Source: an uncultured Lachnospiraceae bacterium (GTDB lineage Bacteria > Bacillota > Clostridia > Lachnospirales > Lachnospiraceae). From it: a stretch of DNA of 64,000 bases. The stretch covers positions 1 to 64,000 of the forward strand of contig CAJOID010000002.1 in NCBI GenBank assembly GCA_905234595.1, read 5' to 3'. Positions 17,718 through 27,288 of this stretch are shown one piece after another. Each line of letters begins with the position of its first letter. The first letter of the stretch is position 1. A model generated the notes under the pieces. That model was given only the letters and a program-made list of their open reading frames with translations. It had not been told where the DNA came from and ran no database searches. The translations under genes were made by a program, and so were the position numbers.

Positions 17718-19904
17718 ATGAGCGAAGGATCTGTAAAGACAGCCATACGGACAGGAAAAGTAAGTAAAATCGCGGAAAAACTGTTCTATTTCAGTATCGT
17801 GGCTGCCCTGATAATATCTGCAATCATCATGGGTATAGCAAGATATGATACCGATATAACCGGCGAGGCGGATATGGGTTCCTTCTCCACGCGCAGTTTC
17901 AATGAGGGATGGCGTATGGATAATGACTCCATCACCCTCCCTGCTACCGTAGACAGTCATGTATATGATGAAGTTACGATCATAAACACTCTGCCGGATG
18001 ACATCAGTGACGGTTCGACTCTGATGATCCGGTCATCCATGGAGGATGTATATATCTACGTGGATGGTGATATCCGTACATTCTACTCGACCGATTCGAT
18101 CAGAGGTATGCCGTACTACATCCCCAGCGCTTATGTGGTTGCGGACCTTGATTCCGCCGATTCGGGTAAAACGGTCAGGATCACTTTTAAGTTTAAGTCC
18201 GCCGGTGAACTCAACGAAGTGGTCATCAGTAACGGTAACAATGCCTGGTTTAAGGTGATCAGCGATTCATTGCCAGTGAATCTCATAGCACTGTTCGTTC
18301 TGGCCGTGGGCATCATCATAGTGATCGTGACTCTCCTGCTTAACGGCTCCTATCACGTCACCGCACCCAGGAGTCTGGGATTGCTGATGGTAAACGTGGC
18401 CCTGTGGGTATTCGGTGAATCCACCTTACGTCAGATCATTTTCCGCCGGGCGACTCTTTCACAGTATTTCTCATATATCAATGTCGAGCTCATCGGCATA
18501 TTCGTCTGCATGTTCTATGATGAAGTCCAACGCAGACGGTATCATAAAAGATATCTGGCAGCCGAGATCATCCTGTTCGTTCAGCTGCTGCTCAATATAC
18601 TCCTGGATGTGACCGGAATCTGCGAACTCTACCGTACACTTCTGATAAGTCATTTATGGGCCGGAGCCGGATTCATCATGATAATCGTCACCCTGATCAC
18701 CGACGGCAGGAAGCATCAGATCCGCGGTTACAGGATCACTGCCATAGGTATGATCTGCTTCGTAGCAATGGCACTGGTTGAGCTTCTCGGCTTCTATATC
18801 AACCGATTCCACCTGTTCGGATCCTCCATCTGTATCGGCCTGCTGCTCCTCATGACCGCGACCATATTACAGACCGTGTCAGACGAAGTACGCGTATTCC
18901 ATGAACGCGAGGAGGAACAGCTCAGGACAACCATCACTACCATCGAAACCATCGCAAGTGCGATAGACGCAAGAGACGAATACACCGGCGGACACTCCGA
19001 GCGCGTAGGTCTCTACGCAGTCAGGCTGGCCAGGGAAATGGCGCCCGAATATGGTCTGAGCGAGGAACAGATACTCAGGATCCACTACATCGGCCTGATG
19101 CACGATATCGGTAAGATAGGGGTTGCCGACTCCGTTCTGAACAAGTCGGGCCGTCTGACAAACGAAGAATTCAGTCTGATGAAGAAGCATCCGGAGATAG
19201 GATATGAGATCATGCAGTCTCTGGGCGGAAGCATAGACGGTCTTCTGGACGGTATCAGGTATCACCACGAAAGATATGACGGACACGGCTATCCCGATGG
19301 TCTGGCCGGTACCGGTATTCCTCTGATAGCCCGGATACTGGCGCTTGCTGACAGCTTTGATGCCATGACATCTAACCGTGTATATCGCAAGAGGCTTACC
19401 GATGAAGAGGTCAGATCAGAGCTTCTCAGATGTTCCGGAACTCAGTTCGATCCTGAACTGACGACAATATTTGTCCGGCTTCTGGATCGCGGCGAACTGA
19501 AACTCAACACAGTGGACGGAGTCGCCGCTGATGAATGCGGACGGGTAATGAAATCCGCCCTGCTTGAGTCCCGCCTTCAGCATGATCTGCTGGCAGATAC
19601 GGATATCTCCAACCCGTCGCATGTACGCATGCTCTGCTATGTAATGAAGCTTATGGAGAAAAAGGGAAATGAATACACCGTACTATTTACGGGCTTGACT
19701 CCCGATGAAAAAGACGGATCCGGTGAGACCTGGGCTTCTGCAAAGAAGACCATAAGTGAGCATATAGGCTCTTATGATGTGAATATAGAGTACACCGGAG
19801 AGACTAATATAATTGCTCTGTATGACCGGAACGACTCACAGGTGAATGATTTCATTGCCGGACTTAAGGAAATATCCGGTCGGATCACAACAGATAAGCT
19901 CTAG
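17718..19904 (+). CDS. 7TM (DISM-like) sensor HD-GYP domain protein
   Basis: ATG at 17718 with SD GGCAGGAGG. Extracytoplasmic domain, multiple TMs, HD-GYP motifs (HDIGKIGV, HHERYDGHGYPDGLAG, ADSFDAMTS). Confidence 0.9.
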   Translation: MSEGSVKTAIRTGKVSKIAEKLFYFSIVAALIISAIIMGIARYDTDITGEADMGSFSTRSFNEGWRMDNDSITLPATVDSHVYDEVTIINTLPDDISDGSTLMIRSSMEDVYIYVDGDIRTFYSTDSIRGMPYYIPSAYVVADLDSADSGKTVRITFKFKSAGELNEVVISNGNNAWFKVISDSLPVNLIALFVLAVGIIIVIVTLLLNGSYHVTAPRSLGLLMVNVALWVFGESTLRQIIFRRATLSQYFSYINVELIGIFVCMFYDEVQRRRYHKRYLAAEIILFVQLLLNILLDVTGICELYRTLLISHLWAGAGFIMIIVTLITDGRKHQIRGYRITAIGMICFVAMALVELLGFYINRFHLFGSSICIGLLLLMTATILQTVSDEVRVFHEREEEQLRTTITTIETIASAIDARDEYTGGHSERVGLYAVRLAREMAPEYGLSEEQILRIHYIGLMHDIGKIGVADSVLNKSGRLTNEEFSLMKKHPEIGYEIMQSLGGSIDGLLDGIRYHHERYDGHGYPDGLAGTGIPLIARILALADSFDAMTSNRVYRKRLTDEEVRSELLRCSGTQFDPELTTIFVRLLDRGELKLNTVDGVAADECGRVMKSALLESRLQHDLLADTDISNPSHVRMLCYVMKLMEKKGNEYTVLFTGLTPDEKDGSGETWASAKKTISEHIGSYDVNIEYTGETNIIALYDRNDSQVNDFIAGLKEISGRITTDKL

Positions 19905-19923
19905 TCTGTTTTAACCGGCAGGA

Positions 19924-20547
19924 TCAGTCATTGATGGCGAGTCCTAAGTGTCTCGCTTTCACAGCCAGTTCAAGCCTGCTCTTATATCCGGTCTTCTGCA
20001 GCATATTTGAGATATGCATTTTGACTGTGGACGGTTCTATGCTCAGTTTCTCTGCGATCTCTGCGTTCGAAGCACCCGATACCAGTTCTCTTAGTATCTC
20101 CACCTCTCTGGATGTAAATTCCGTACTTACGGCATTACCTATGGCTACTTCACTCTGCCGGCCGGGATACACTGTCTCCCCGGACATGACCAGATCCATC
20201 ATCTCTTTAATGGACTGTTCCTGTACTTCCTTTTGCCAGAAACCCTCGATGCCTATCTCCCGCGCTCTGCTTTCGTATGACAGCTCAGGCATGGATGTAA
20301 CAACTATGATCTTTATACCGGGTTTGGAACTCTTGATCCTGTCCGCCGCATCAAGTCCGTTCATACTTCCCGGAATGAGCACATCCATCAACACCAGGTC
20401 GGCATCATGTTTCTCCAGATATTCCATTGCCTGTACAGCCGTGGGGAAAGATGCCTCCAGTTCATATTCCGGGGAACGGTTCACGGTCTCCTCAAAAATC
20501 TCTCTGATCATGCGGAAGTCCTCCGCGATCACGACTCTATAAGCCAT
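19924..20547 (-). CDS. NarL/LuxR-family response regulator
   Basis: Receiver domain (VVIAEDF, LVLMDVLIPG) and LuxR HTH (FTSREVEILRELVSGASNAEIAEKLSIEPSTVKMHISNMLQKTG). Confidence 0.92.
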   Translation of the reverse strand: MAYRVVIAEDFRMIREIFEETVNRSPEYELEASFPTAVQAMEYLEKHDADLVLMDVLIPGSMNGLDAADRIKSSKPGIKIIVVTSMPELSYESRAREIGIEGFWQKEVQEQSIKEMMDLVMSGETVYPGRQSEVAIGNAVSTEFTSREVEILRELVSGASNAEIAEKLSIEPSTVKMHISNMLQKTGYKSRLELAVKARHLGLAIND

Positions 20548-21760
20548 ATATCGATTCCTCGCCCTTCCCGGGAAGAATTACAGTCATGATAAACCTTGGT
20601 AAAGATGTGATCTCCATACTGCCGCCTGCCTCTTCAACGATATTGCGAAGATTGGTCAGCCCGCCTCTTTCGGTGATCTCACTTTCCGGCGGTCTCCCAT
20701 CGTTGGTCATCTTCAGGATATACCTGTTATCTTCTTCTGTCACGGTTATGGTTACGACCGTACCGTCAGCATGTTTCAGTGTATTTCCGAGTTGCGTGGA
20801 TATCGCGGCATCCACCACAGGTATAAGATCCGTCTCTTCCGGAAGCACACCGCGGATATCCAGCCTGATACCCAGTCTGTCCGCCTCTTTGGATATCACA
20901 TAATACGGCAGTTCCCATTCCTCCGGCTGGCCGTTGATGAGATGATTGATATTGTCCCTCCAGAAATCCAGCATCTCTTTTTTATCAACACTGTCCGGTA
21001 CGGTCAGATATCTCTTTGCGATCAGTATACTCTGTCCGATATTGTCATGGAGAGTTCTTTTTAACTGGAACAGTTCCCGGTTCATGGTGACGTACTCTAT
21101 TGTCCCCATAAGAGCTTTCAATCTGTTGTTAATAACTCTGGCCCTGCTGCATTGCAGCTCCAGCCTGCGGGACAGTTCATACTCCCTGCTGATATCAGCG
21201 GCAGTCAGTTCATACACTTCACGGCCATCTATATTGAGAGTATTCTGCCGTATACTGTATACTTTTTCCTCATTATGGACCAGTTCCGGTGCTTTAGCTG
21301 CGAAGTCTGTCGCATCAACTATACTCCGGCCGGTCACTTTGCGGCTGATCTGCTGCATCGATTCATTAACCATGATCGGAGTACCGTCGGCCATATAATA
21401 ACACAGACCGGTCGGGATCCTGTCAAAGGCCTCATTTACGGACAGGCGTGATATATTCTTTTGCTTCCATCCCGAGATATATACAAATGCATATATGCTG
21501 AATACGAACAGAAGTACCAGGATCATCACCAGGGCGATCACCGGAAAATCAAAAGAATCTATATCACTTTCCTGATAGTTACACATAAACTGATACAGGA
21601 TAAAACCAAGCAACGCAGCTGCAACAGTGACTGCAAGCATCAGATTTCTCATTCCTATAATGAGCATTCTGATGATCGCTGCCAAATATATGATCAGGAT
21701 GACAGTTGTGAATACGAGAAGGATCCCTCTTATGATTTCCGGAAGTAAAGTATATGTCAT
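20537..21760 (-). CDS. Membrane sensor histidine kinase (HisKA_3-type)
   Basis: N-terminal TMs, H-box RTLHDNIGQSILIAKRYL, ATPase G-box region (ITERGGLTNLRNIVEEAGG). Overlaps the response regulator. Confidence 0.87.
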   Translation of the reverse strand: MTYTLLPEIIRGILLVFTTVILIIYLAAIIRMLIIGMRNLMLAVTVAAALLGFILYQFMCNYQESDIDSFDFPVIALVMILVLLFVFSIYAFVYISGWKQKNISRLSVNEAFDRIPTGLCYYMADGTPIMVNESMQQISRKVTGRSIVDATDFAAKAPELVHNEEKVYSIRQNTLNIDGREVYELTAADISREYELSRRLELQCSRARVINNRLKALMGTIEYVTMNRELFQLKRTLHDNIGQSILIAKRYLTVPDSVDKKEMLDFWRDNINHLINGQPEEWELPYYVISKEADRLGIRLDIRGVLPEETDLIPVVDAAISTQLGNTLKHADGTVVTITVTEEDNRYILKMTNDGRPPESEITERGGLTNLRNIVEEAGGSMEITSLPRFIMTVILPGKGEESIYGL

Positions 21761-23373
21761 ACCTTCACCTCCAGTCTGATATAGTATGTCTCATCTTCGG
21801 ATCTGACGGATATTATTCCGCCGGCCGCAGCTGTCTGCGCCTTCTTCCAGTCGGAGGTTATCCCTTCCGCCGGAGTATCCAGCGCGATATTCATCGTAAA
21901 CATATCCCCCGGACTTAGTTCCACACTGACAGTACCAAGCTTCGTCCGTACATCTTCGATAGTATCTTCAAAAAGCTCATACGCCAGAAGTGCGGCTTTT
22001 GCCGGAAGTTCAGTTTCCTCTTCCGCTTCTATGAGACATACACATCCGTTGAGACGCAGATAATCAAACGATTCAACTATGGCAAGCTTCAGTTCTGCAG
22101 AGGATACGGTTCCCTTCTCATCGCCCAGCAGAATGAGGTTTCCAATCCTTTTGATATATGCACTCAAGAGAGCAGCATAAACGATATCTGACCGGGAATC
22201 AGCTGTTTCCGCGTCTGTATCCGCACGGGTCAGAAGTTCATTTACCGTTACGGCTCTGCTCTGTACCGCTGCAGCTATCCTGTTATACAACCGGTTTTTG
22301 GTCTCGAAGCTGACACGCTCTGCGCGGACTTCATTCTCTTGTATTATCAGATCGTTCTCATCCCTGAGTTCTTCGGCTACTTCTTCAAGCTCACGGTTCA
22401 GCCGGTTGATCGCGGAGATATCTTCGATCCAGGATATACAACCTCCCGATATAGGTTCCTTCGATATACGATGATCCTCATCCTGTCCGGCCTCTGACCA
22501 GCCAAGTGATGTCTGCACGGGATTCCCGTCCTTATCAGAGATACATGCATTTATGCCGGAGTGTTCAAAGAGCTTTCTGTATCCGTTATTTGCCGGGATC
22601 ATACCGATCTGGATAATGCTCTCAAAAGCCATCATATAAGGAATACACAGTGCTTCATGGAGTTGAAACAGTTTGTATCCCCATACTTTCGGTGCTCCGC
22701 CGTTGATCTGGTACCACAGCAATAATATACTGCTGACAGCTATACATATCACCGGTATGTACCACTTACGCCTGGCGGATGACAGGGCACACTTTCTGAA
22801 GAGTATGACCAGAATTCCGACAGTGAGCGCTATACGCCATGCCATCAATATGTAATAAAAGACCTCGTGCGTATATTCTTTATCCGGGTGAACAGTGATC
22901 TTATAGACAAGACTATGCAGATTGTTAGTCATGGCAACAGCCACAAACAACGTACTGATGATGATCAGAATGATCTCGATCCGGCGGACCGTACGCCTGC
23001 TGCCCACAGGTTCAACATAGAGTGTTGCTGCAAACATAAACAGCGGGAAAAAAGTGCGGGGGATCATGTAAGAATACCAGATATACTCCCTGATCATTGC
23101 ATCTTCGGGGAAATAGGTGTATTTGCACATCCTCAGGAAAAAGAGCAGCACCATGAACGCGCAGCTGATGAGGATCCTGACCCGGACCTCCTTATCGACT
23201 ATGCGGATCCTGACCGTAGCTGCCCACAGAATGATCATTGCCAGATAACTGAAAGAAGAAACGTGATGCAGCAGTTTGATCGGATAGGTATTTGTAGTGG
23301 CATACACTCCGATGATAAACAGAACCGCAAATATGCAGATCATACGTTTATTGGTATAGTATAACCTCTTCAT
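21757..23373 (-). CDS. 7TM histidine-kinase-like protein with degenerate transmitter
   Basis: N-terminal 7TM kinase-type region and coiled coil. C-terminal ATPase-like remnant lacks a recognisable H-box and N/G boxes. 4-nt ATGA overlap with the downstream kinase. Confidence 0.72.
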   Translation of the reverse strand: MKRLYYTNKRMICIFAVLFIIGVYATTNTYPIKLLHHVSSFSYLAMIILWAATVRIRIVDKEVRVRILISCAFMVLLFFLRMCKYTYFPEDAMIREYIWYSYMIPRTFFPLFMFAATLYVEPVGSRRTVRRIEIILIIISTLFVAVAMTNNLHSLVYKITVHPDKEYTHEVFYYILMAWRIALTVGILVILFRKCALSSARRKWYIPVICIAVSSILLLWYQINGGAPKVWGYKLFQLHEALCIPYMMAFESIIQIGMIPANNGYRKLFEHSGINACISDKDGNPVQTSLGWSEAGQDEDHRISKEPISGGCISWIEDISAINRLNRELEEVAEELRDENDLIIQENEVRAERVSFETKNRLYNRIAAAVQSRAVTVNELLTRADTDAETADSRSDIVYAALLSAYIKRIGNLILLGDEKGTVSSAELKLAIVESFDYLRLNGCVCLIEAEEETELPAKAALLAYELFEDTIEDVRTKLGTVSVELSPGDMFTMNIALDTPAEGITSDWKKAQTAAAGGIISVRSEDETYYIRLEVKV

Positions 23374-24308
23374 TGCTGTCCTTTATAATACTCCGCCACC
23401 GTCCGTAGCGCGGGCTTGGCATATATGTCATAGTCCTTATACTTATCTATATCAGCGGGATCATAGAGATCTGCCGTCCATGACCAAAGTGCCATGCCGC
23501 GCACGAAGCTGCGGGAAGCACAGGCCTTAAGCATCACTTCATACCATGCCTGCTGCCCGGCCGGGTCGGAAGCGCCCGCGATCGACCAGTCATTCGGAAC
23601 CTTATTCGATCCCTCAGCTGACATACATCCCGTTTCAGCAAAAAAGAACGGTTTACCGAACCGGCGTACGACTGTCTCGATCCTGTCAAGCTGTCTATCC
23701 CAGTCATCTATCGGGTAATATCCGCTCGATGAAATCACATCCACCGCATCCCACCAGGTCACATTATGCTCCTGATATTTATCGCAGTTATAGGAAACCG
23801 GTCCGTGGTAAACTCCGCGGATATCCGAGATCAGCTGTCTCCACTCCGCTTCACGATGGTCACTCATGACCATCTCGCATCCCGCGATGAACATCTCACA
23901 ATGCTTCTCTTCGGCAATGCGCGCGAAATGCAGCTGGAAAGCGGTATATGACTTAAACCAGTTACTCCACTTCGGCTCACACGGCACGTCTTCATCAAAG
24001 AAATGAATATGGGCACGCCATGTCCCGTCCAGACAGTTGACCGTGGGTTTGACAGCAACGCTTAAGCCCAGTGCATGAGCCTCATCGATGATCTCCCTAA
24101 GTTCATCATCCCTCATCGTCGAAGGTGAAGTGAAGTCGATCTCCTCGGAAGTGGCTGTAGCCTGATATGCTGCCGGCACGAAGATCACGAAGTTTGCATG
24201 AGTCTGCTCCTTCATGATCCGCAGGCTTTGTTTTGCTTTTTCGGTTGAGATGACCCCCGCCGGTACAAACGGGGCGAAGGTCAGTCCGCAGATATGATCA
24301 GGTATCAT
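23370..24308 (-). CDS. GH113-like TIM-barrel glycoside hydrolase
   Basis: GLTFAPFVPAG, TANFVIFVPAAYQ-like N-terminus, IAGCEM, FFAETGC, FVRGMALWSW motifs. No signal peptide. ATGA overlap with the next gene. Confidence 0.75.
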   Translation of the reverse strand: MIPDHICGLTFAPFVPAGVISTEKAKQSLRIMKEQTHANFVIFVPAAYQATATSEEIDFTSPSTMRDDELREIIDEAHALGLSVAVKPTVNCLDGTWRAHIHFFDEDVPCEPKWSNWFKSYTAFQLHFARIAEEKHCEMFIAGCEMVMSDHREAEWRQLISDIRGVYHGPVSYNCDKYQEHNVTWWDAVDVISSSGYYPIDDWDRQLDRIETVVRRFGKPFFFAETGCMSAEGSNKVPNDWSIAGASDPAGQQAWYEVMLKACASRSFVRGMALWSWTADLYDPADIDKYKDYDIYAKPALRTVAEYYKGQQ

Positions 24309-24309
24309 T

Positions 24310-25287
24310 TTACAGATAATGAGCCCTCAGCTCTTCGGCAGATACAGGTGACAGGTAAGCGGGTGCTATATCGAATACGGTTTTTCCTCCGGTCACGCCT
24401 TCGGCATTTAATCTTACGATCGCTCTCGCATAGGCGGTAAGCACGGCTCCGGTAAACTCGGGATTGGAATCAAGCTTCAGTTTATACTCGATCACGTGCT
24501 TATTACCATTTGAACCGGTCTCTCCGCTGTATATCACGGATCCGCCGTGAGGAAGTCCGCTGTGATCACGCTTCATTTCCTCTGCGGTAATGAAATGTAC
24601 GGTAGTATCATAGTCTGCGAAATAATTCGGCATGGTCTTGATCTCTTCTTCGATCCTTGCCTTATCCGCATCATCGGCCGCTACCACGAAGCACTCTCTG
24701 GTGTGCTTTTCTCTGGTGGTAAGTGTGGGGTTTGATCCGCTCCTGACCTTATCAACCGCTGCTTCCACGGGGATCGTATACTGACGGGCATCAAGTACGC
24801 CTTCTATACGGCGGATCGCATCGGAGTGACCCTGGCTTACGCCCTTTCCCCAGAAAGTATAGTCGTGCCCGCCGGGCAGGATAGATGTCGCATACAGACG
24901 GTTCAGTGAAAACATTCCCGGATCCCAGCCGCAGGAGATCAGGCCTATCCGGCCGCCCTTTTTAGCTGCCGCATCCACATTTGCGAAGTGTGTCGGAATG
25001 TTTGCATGAGTGTCAAAAGAGTCCACAACGTTGTACAGCGCTGCATATTTCGGTGTCATCCCGGGCAGATCGGTCGCACTGCCGCCGCAGATGATGAGAA
25101 CATCTATATCTTCCAGCCCGGTGTCGAGCTCAGTCGCACTCTTAACTGCCGCTCCGGGAGTAGCTACGGACAGACCCGCGGGATCACGACGGGTATATAC
25201 CGCCTTGAGCTCTATGTCATCGCATCTTGCGATGGCTGCTTCCACACCTCTGCCCAGATTACCGTAACCTAAGATTCCTGCTTTCAT
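24310..25287 (-). CDS. ddh: meso-diaminopimelate D-dehydrogenase
   Basis: MKAGILGYGNLGRGVEAAI, DSFDTHANIPTHF, GWDPGMFSLNRLY, FWGKGVSQGHSDAIRRI. Confidence 0.93.
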   Translation of the reverse strand: MKAGILGYGNLGRGVEAAIARCDDIELKAVYTRRDPAGLSVATPGAAVKSATELDTGLEDIDVLIICGGSATDLPGMTPKYAALYNVVDSFDTHANIPTHFANVDAAAKKGGRIGLISCGWDPGMFSLNRLYATSILPGGHDYTFWGKGVSQGHSDAIRRIEGVLDARQYTIPVEAAVDKVRSGSNPTLTTREKHTRECFVVAADDADKARIEEEIKTMPNYFADYDTTVHFITAEEMKRDHSGLPHGGSVIYSGETGSNGNKHVIEYKLKLDSNPEFTGAVLTAYARAIVRLNAEGVTGGKTVFDIAPAYLSPVSAEELRAHYL

Positions 25288-25308
25288 TGATCTCCTCCGT
25301 TTGTTTGA

Positions 25309-25476
25309 TCACATCTGATGTCTGACTACCAGATACTCATCACCGTTCTGGAAAAACGGGCACTGCTTAAAACCTTCTCTCATCAGCGCACCGTAATCAT
25401 CCTCGTCCATATCGGCGTCACAGACATACTCCTCCATATCTTCATCATATATATAGAATGCACATTCATCGCACAT
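25309..25476 (-). CDS. DUF6472-like small Cys protein (55 aa)
   Basis: Not in the ORF track. Minus-strand translation MCDECAFYIYDEDMEEYVCDADMDEDDYGALMREGFKQCPFFQNGDEYLVVRHQM; its ATG overlaps the stop of the MATE gene. Confidence 0.85.
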   Translation of the reverse strand: MCDECAFYIYDEDMEEYVCDADMDEDDYGALMREGFKQCPFFQNGDEYLVVRHQM

Positions 25477-26810
25477 TATCTATCTCTCCTTTTCTCTCGC
25501 AGGCTCATGTACATGATCACACATATGACCACCGACACCATCGAACCGATCGGCGCCGCCCATCCCATCGGATAGAGCGTATCAGGATATCTCACGGAAG
25601 TAAAGTATGCGATCGGGATTCTGGCACATACTATCGAGACCAGATTGTGTACGAAAGACAGTTCGGACCGGCTGCGCGCACAGAAGTATCCGCTGAAAAC
25701 GAAATGCATGCCTGCCGGTATGCAATCCCATACATAAGAACGCATATACTGATCTCCGAGCCGGATCACCGCCGGGTCCGAAGAAAAGAGCCCGACCGCT
25801 CCCGCTGCCAGAAACTGAAAAGCAACCGCAAACACAAGTCCGCATCCTGCCGCGATCACCACGGCATCCCACATGGTCCTGCGGGCACGCTCATGTGCCC
25901 CTGCTCCGATATTCTGAGCACAGATCGCCGATACGGAGGCAAGAAGCGTCGACGGAACCAGGAAAAGTATGCCGATAAGCTTCTCTACGATGCCGACAGC
26001 TGCCGAGTCGTTTAATCCCCTGCGATTGGCAAAGATCGTGATCACTATAAAGGATATCTGGATAAAACCGTCCTGTGCCGATACCGGTATGCCAACGCGG
26101 AGTATGTTCGAAACGGTATCCCGGTCAGGCTTAAAGTCCCCTCTCCCGATACCCGCGATCATATCCCTGCGTACTGTGACTGTCAGAGCTATAATCACGC
26201 TGAGAGCCTGCGCCAGTGTAGTGCCCAGTGCCGCTCCGGCAGGACCAAGCCTGCACGCACCTATGAATATATAATCCAGGATAATGTTACATACGCACGC
26301 GATCGCCACATAGTACATCGGACTGCGGGAGTCACCCATACCACGGCAGATCGAACATATGATATTGTACATCACTATGAACGGCACGCCGGCGAAACAT
26401 ATCGACAGATAAGCCCTTGTCCCCCGGACCGCATCATCCGGTGTCGACATGACTCTGACTATCGGTCCGGTCATGATCAGCAATACAGCCGTCAGGACAA
26501 CGGATATGATCAGAAACAAAGTAATTGTGTTGCCGATCGCCCGGTTCCTGAGCGGACGGTCGCCGCTCCCCACCGCTCTTCCGATCAGCACGGTCGCTCC
26601 CATAGCCAGCCCGACGATCATAACAGTCAGCATATGCATGACCTGACTGCCTATCGATACTGCTGTAGTACTGCTGGTTGGATCGAACCGGCCTATGATG
26701 AACAGGTCGGCCAGACCGTACAGGGTCTGCAGGAGATAAGAGAGCAGAAAGGGCAATGAAAACAGGATTATGTTTTTAAATATACTTCCCTCAGTCAGAT
26801 TTTTTTCCAT
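25476..26810 (-). CDS. MATE family efflux transporter
   Basis: 12-TM MATE pattern: LPFLLSYLLQTLYGLADLFIIGRF, VGSGDRPLRNRAIGNTI. Confidence 0.92.
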   Translation of the reverse strand: MEKNLTEGSIFKNIILFSLPFLLSYLLQTLYGLADLFIIGRFDPTSSTTAVSIGSQVMHMLTVMIVGLAMGATVLIGRAVGSGDRPLRNRAIGNTITLFLIISVVLTAVLLIMTGPIVRVMSTPDDAVRGTRAYLSICFAGVPFIVMYNIICSICRGMGDSRSPMYYVAIACVCNIILDYIFIGACRLGPAGAALGTTLAQALSVIIALTVTVRRDMIAGIGRGDFKPDRDTVSNILRVGIPVSAQDGFIQISFIVITIFANRRGLNDSAAVGIVEKLIGILFLVPSTLLASVSAICAQNIGAGAHERARRTMWDAVVIAAGCGLVFAVAFQFLAAGAVGLFSSDPAVIRLGDQYMRSYVWDCIPAGMHFVFSGYFCARSRSELSFVHNLVSIVCARIPIAYFTSVRYPDTLYPMGWAAPIGSMVSVVICVIMYMSLREKRRDR

Positions 26811-27147
26811 ACAGATACCTTCTAATCAGCAGGTGATGACCCAGAACCAGCAGAAGAGTGGGAAATATGGTTCCCCCGAATAAAAGGAGGGTCTTATACA
26901 GCGGATCCGTCGTGGTGAAAACAGCTATGACAAAACATATGAGCATTATTACACCGTAGCTTATCCAAAGCAGTCCGTGTCCGGTATTCCAACCGCGCAC
27001 GCTCTTAAGCTTGGAAGCAAGAGGAGGAGTCTCCCCGGTATAGAAACCCACCGGAGTCTTTTTCCTTATCTGCACTATGCCTATAATGATAAGAACGGCT
27101 GAAACCATCCCGCCTATGATCATTGTAAGGATCGATCCGAAATCCAT
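26791..27147 (-). CDS. Small membrane protein of unknown function (DUF3784-like)
   Basis: 118 aa with three to four TM segments; GFYTGETPPLASKLKSVRGWNTGHGLLWISYG. Overlaps the MATE start. Confidence 0.65.
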   Translation of the reverse strand: MDFGSILTMIIGGMVSAVLIIIGIVQIRKKTPVGFYTGETPPLASKLKSVRGWNTGHGLLWISYGVIMLICFVIAVFTTTDPLYKTLLLFGGTIFPTLLLVLGHHLLIRRYLYGKKSD

Positions 27148-27288
27148 GTTGCCTTCCCTTCTATTATCCCGTTGACGCTTATCCCGTTGACCACTAAATC
27201 CGTTTAACGTTTTCTTTCTAATTATAATTACATTTGATATAATTGTGAATGGAAATGCTGACCTGTTTTATTAAGAAAGGATTCTGTC

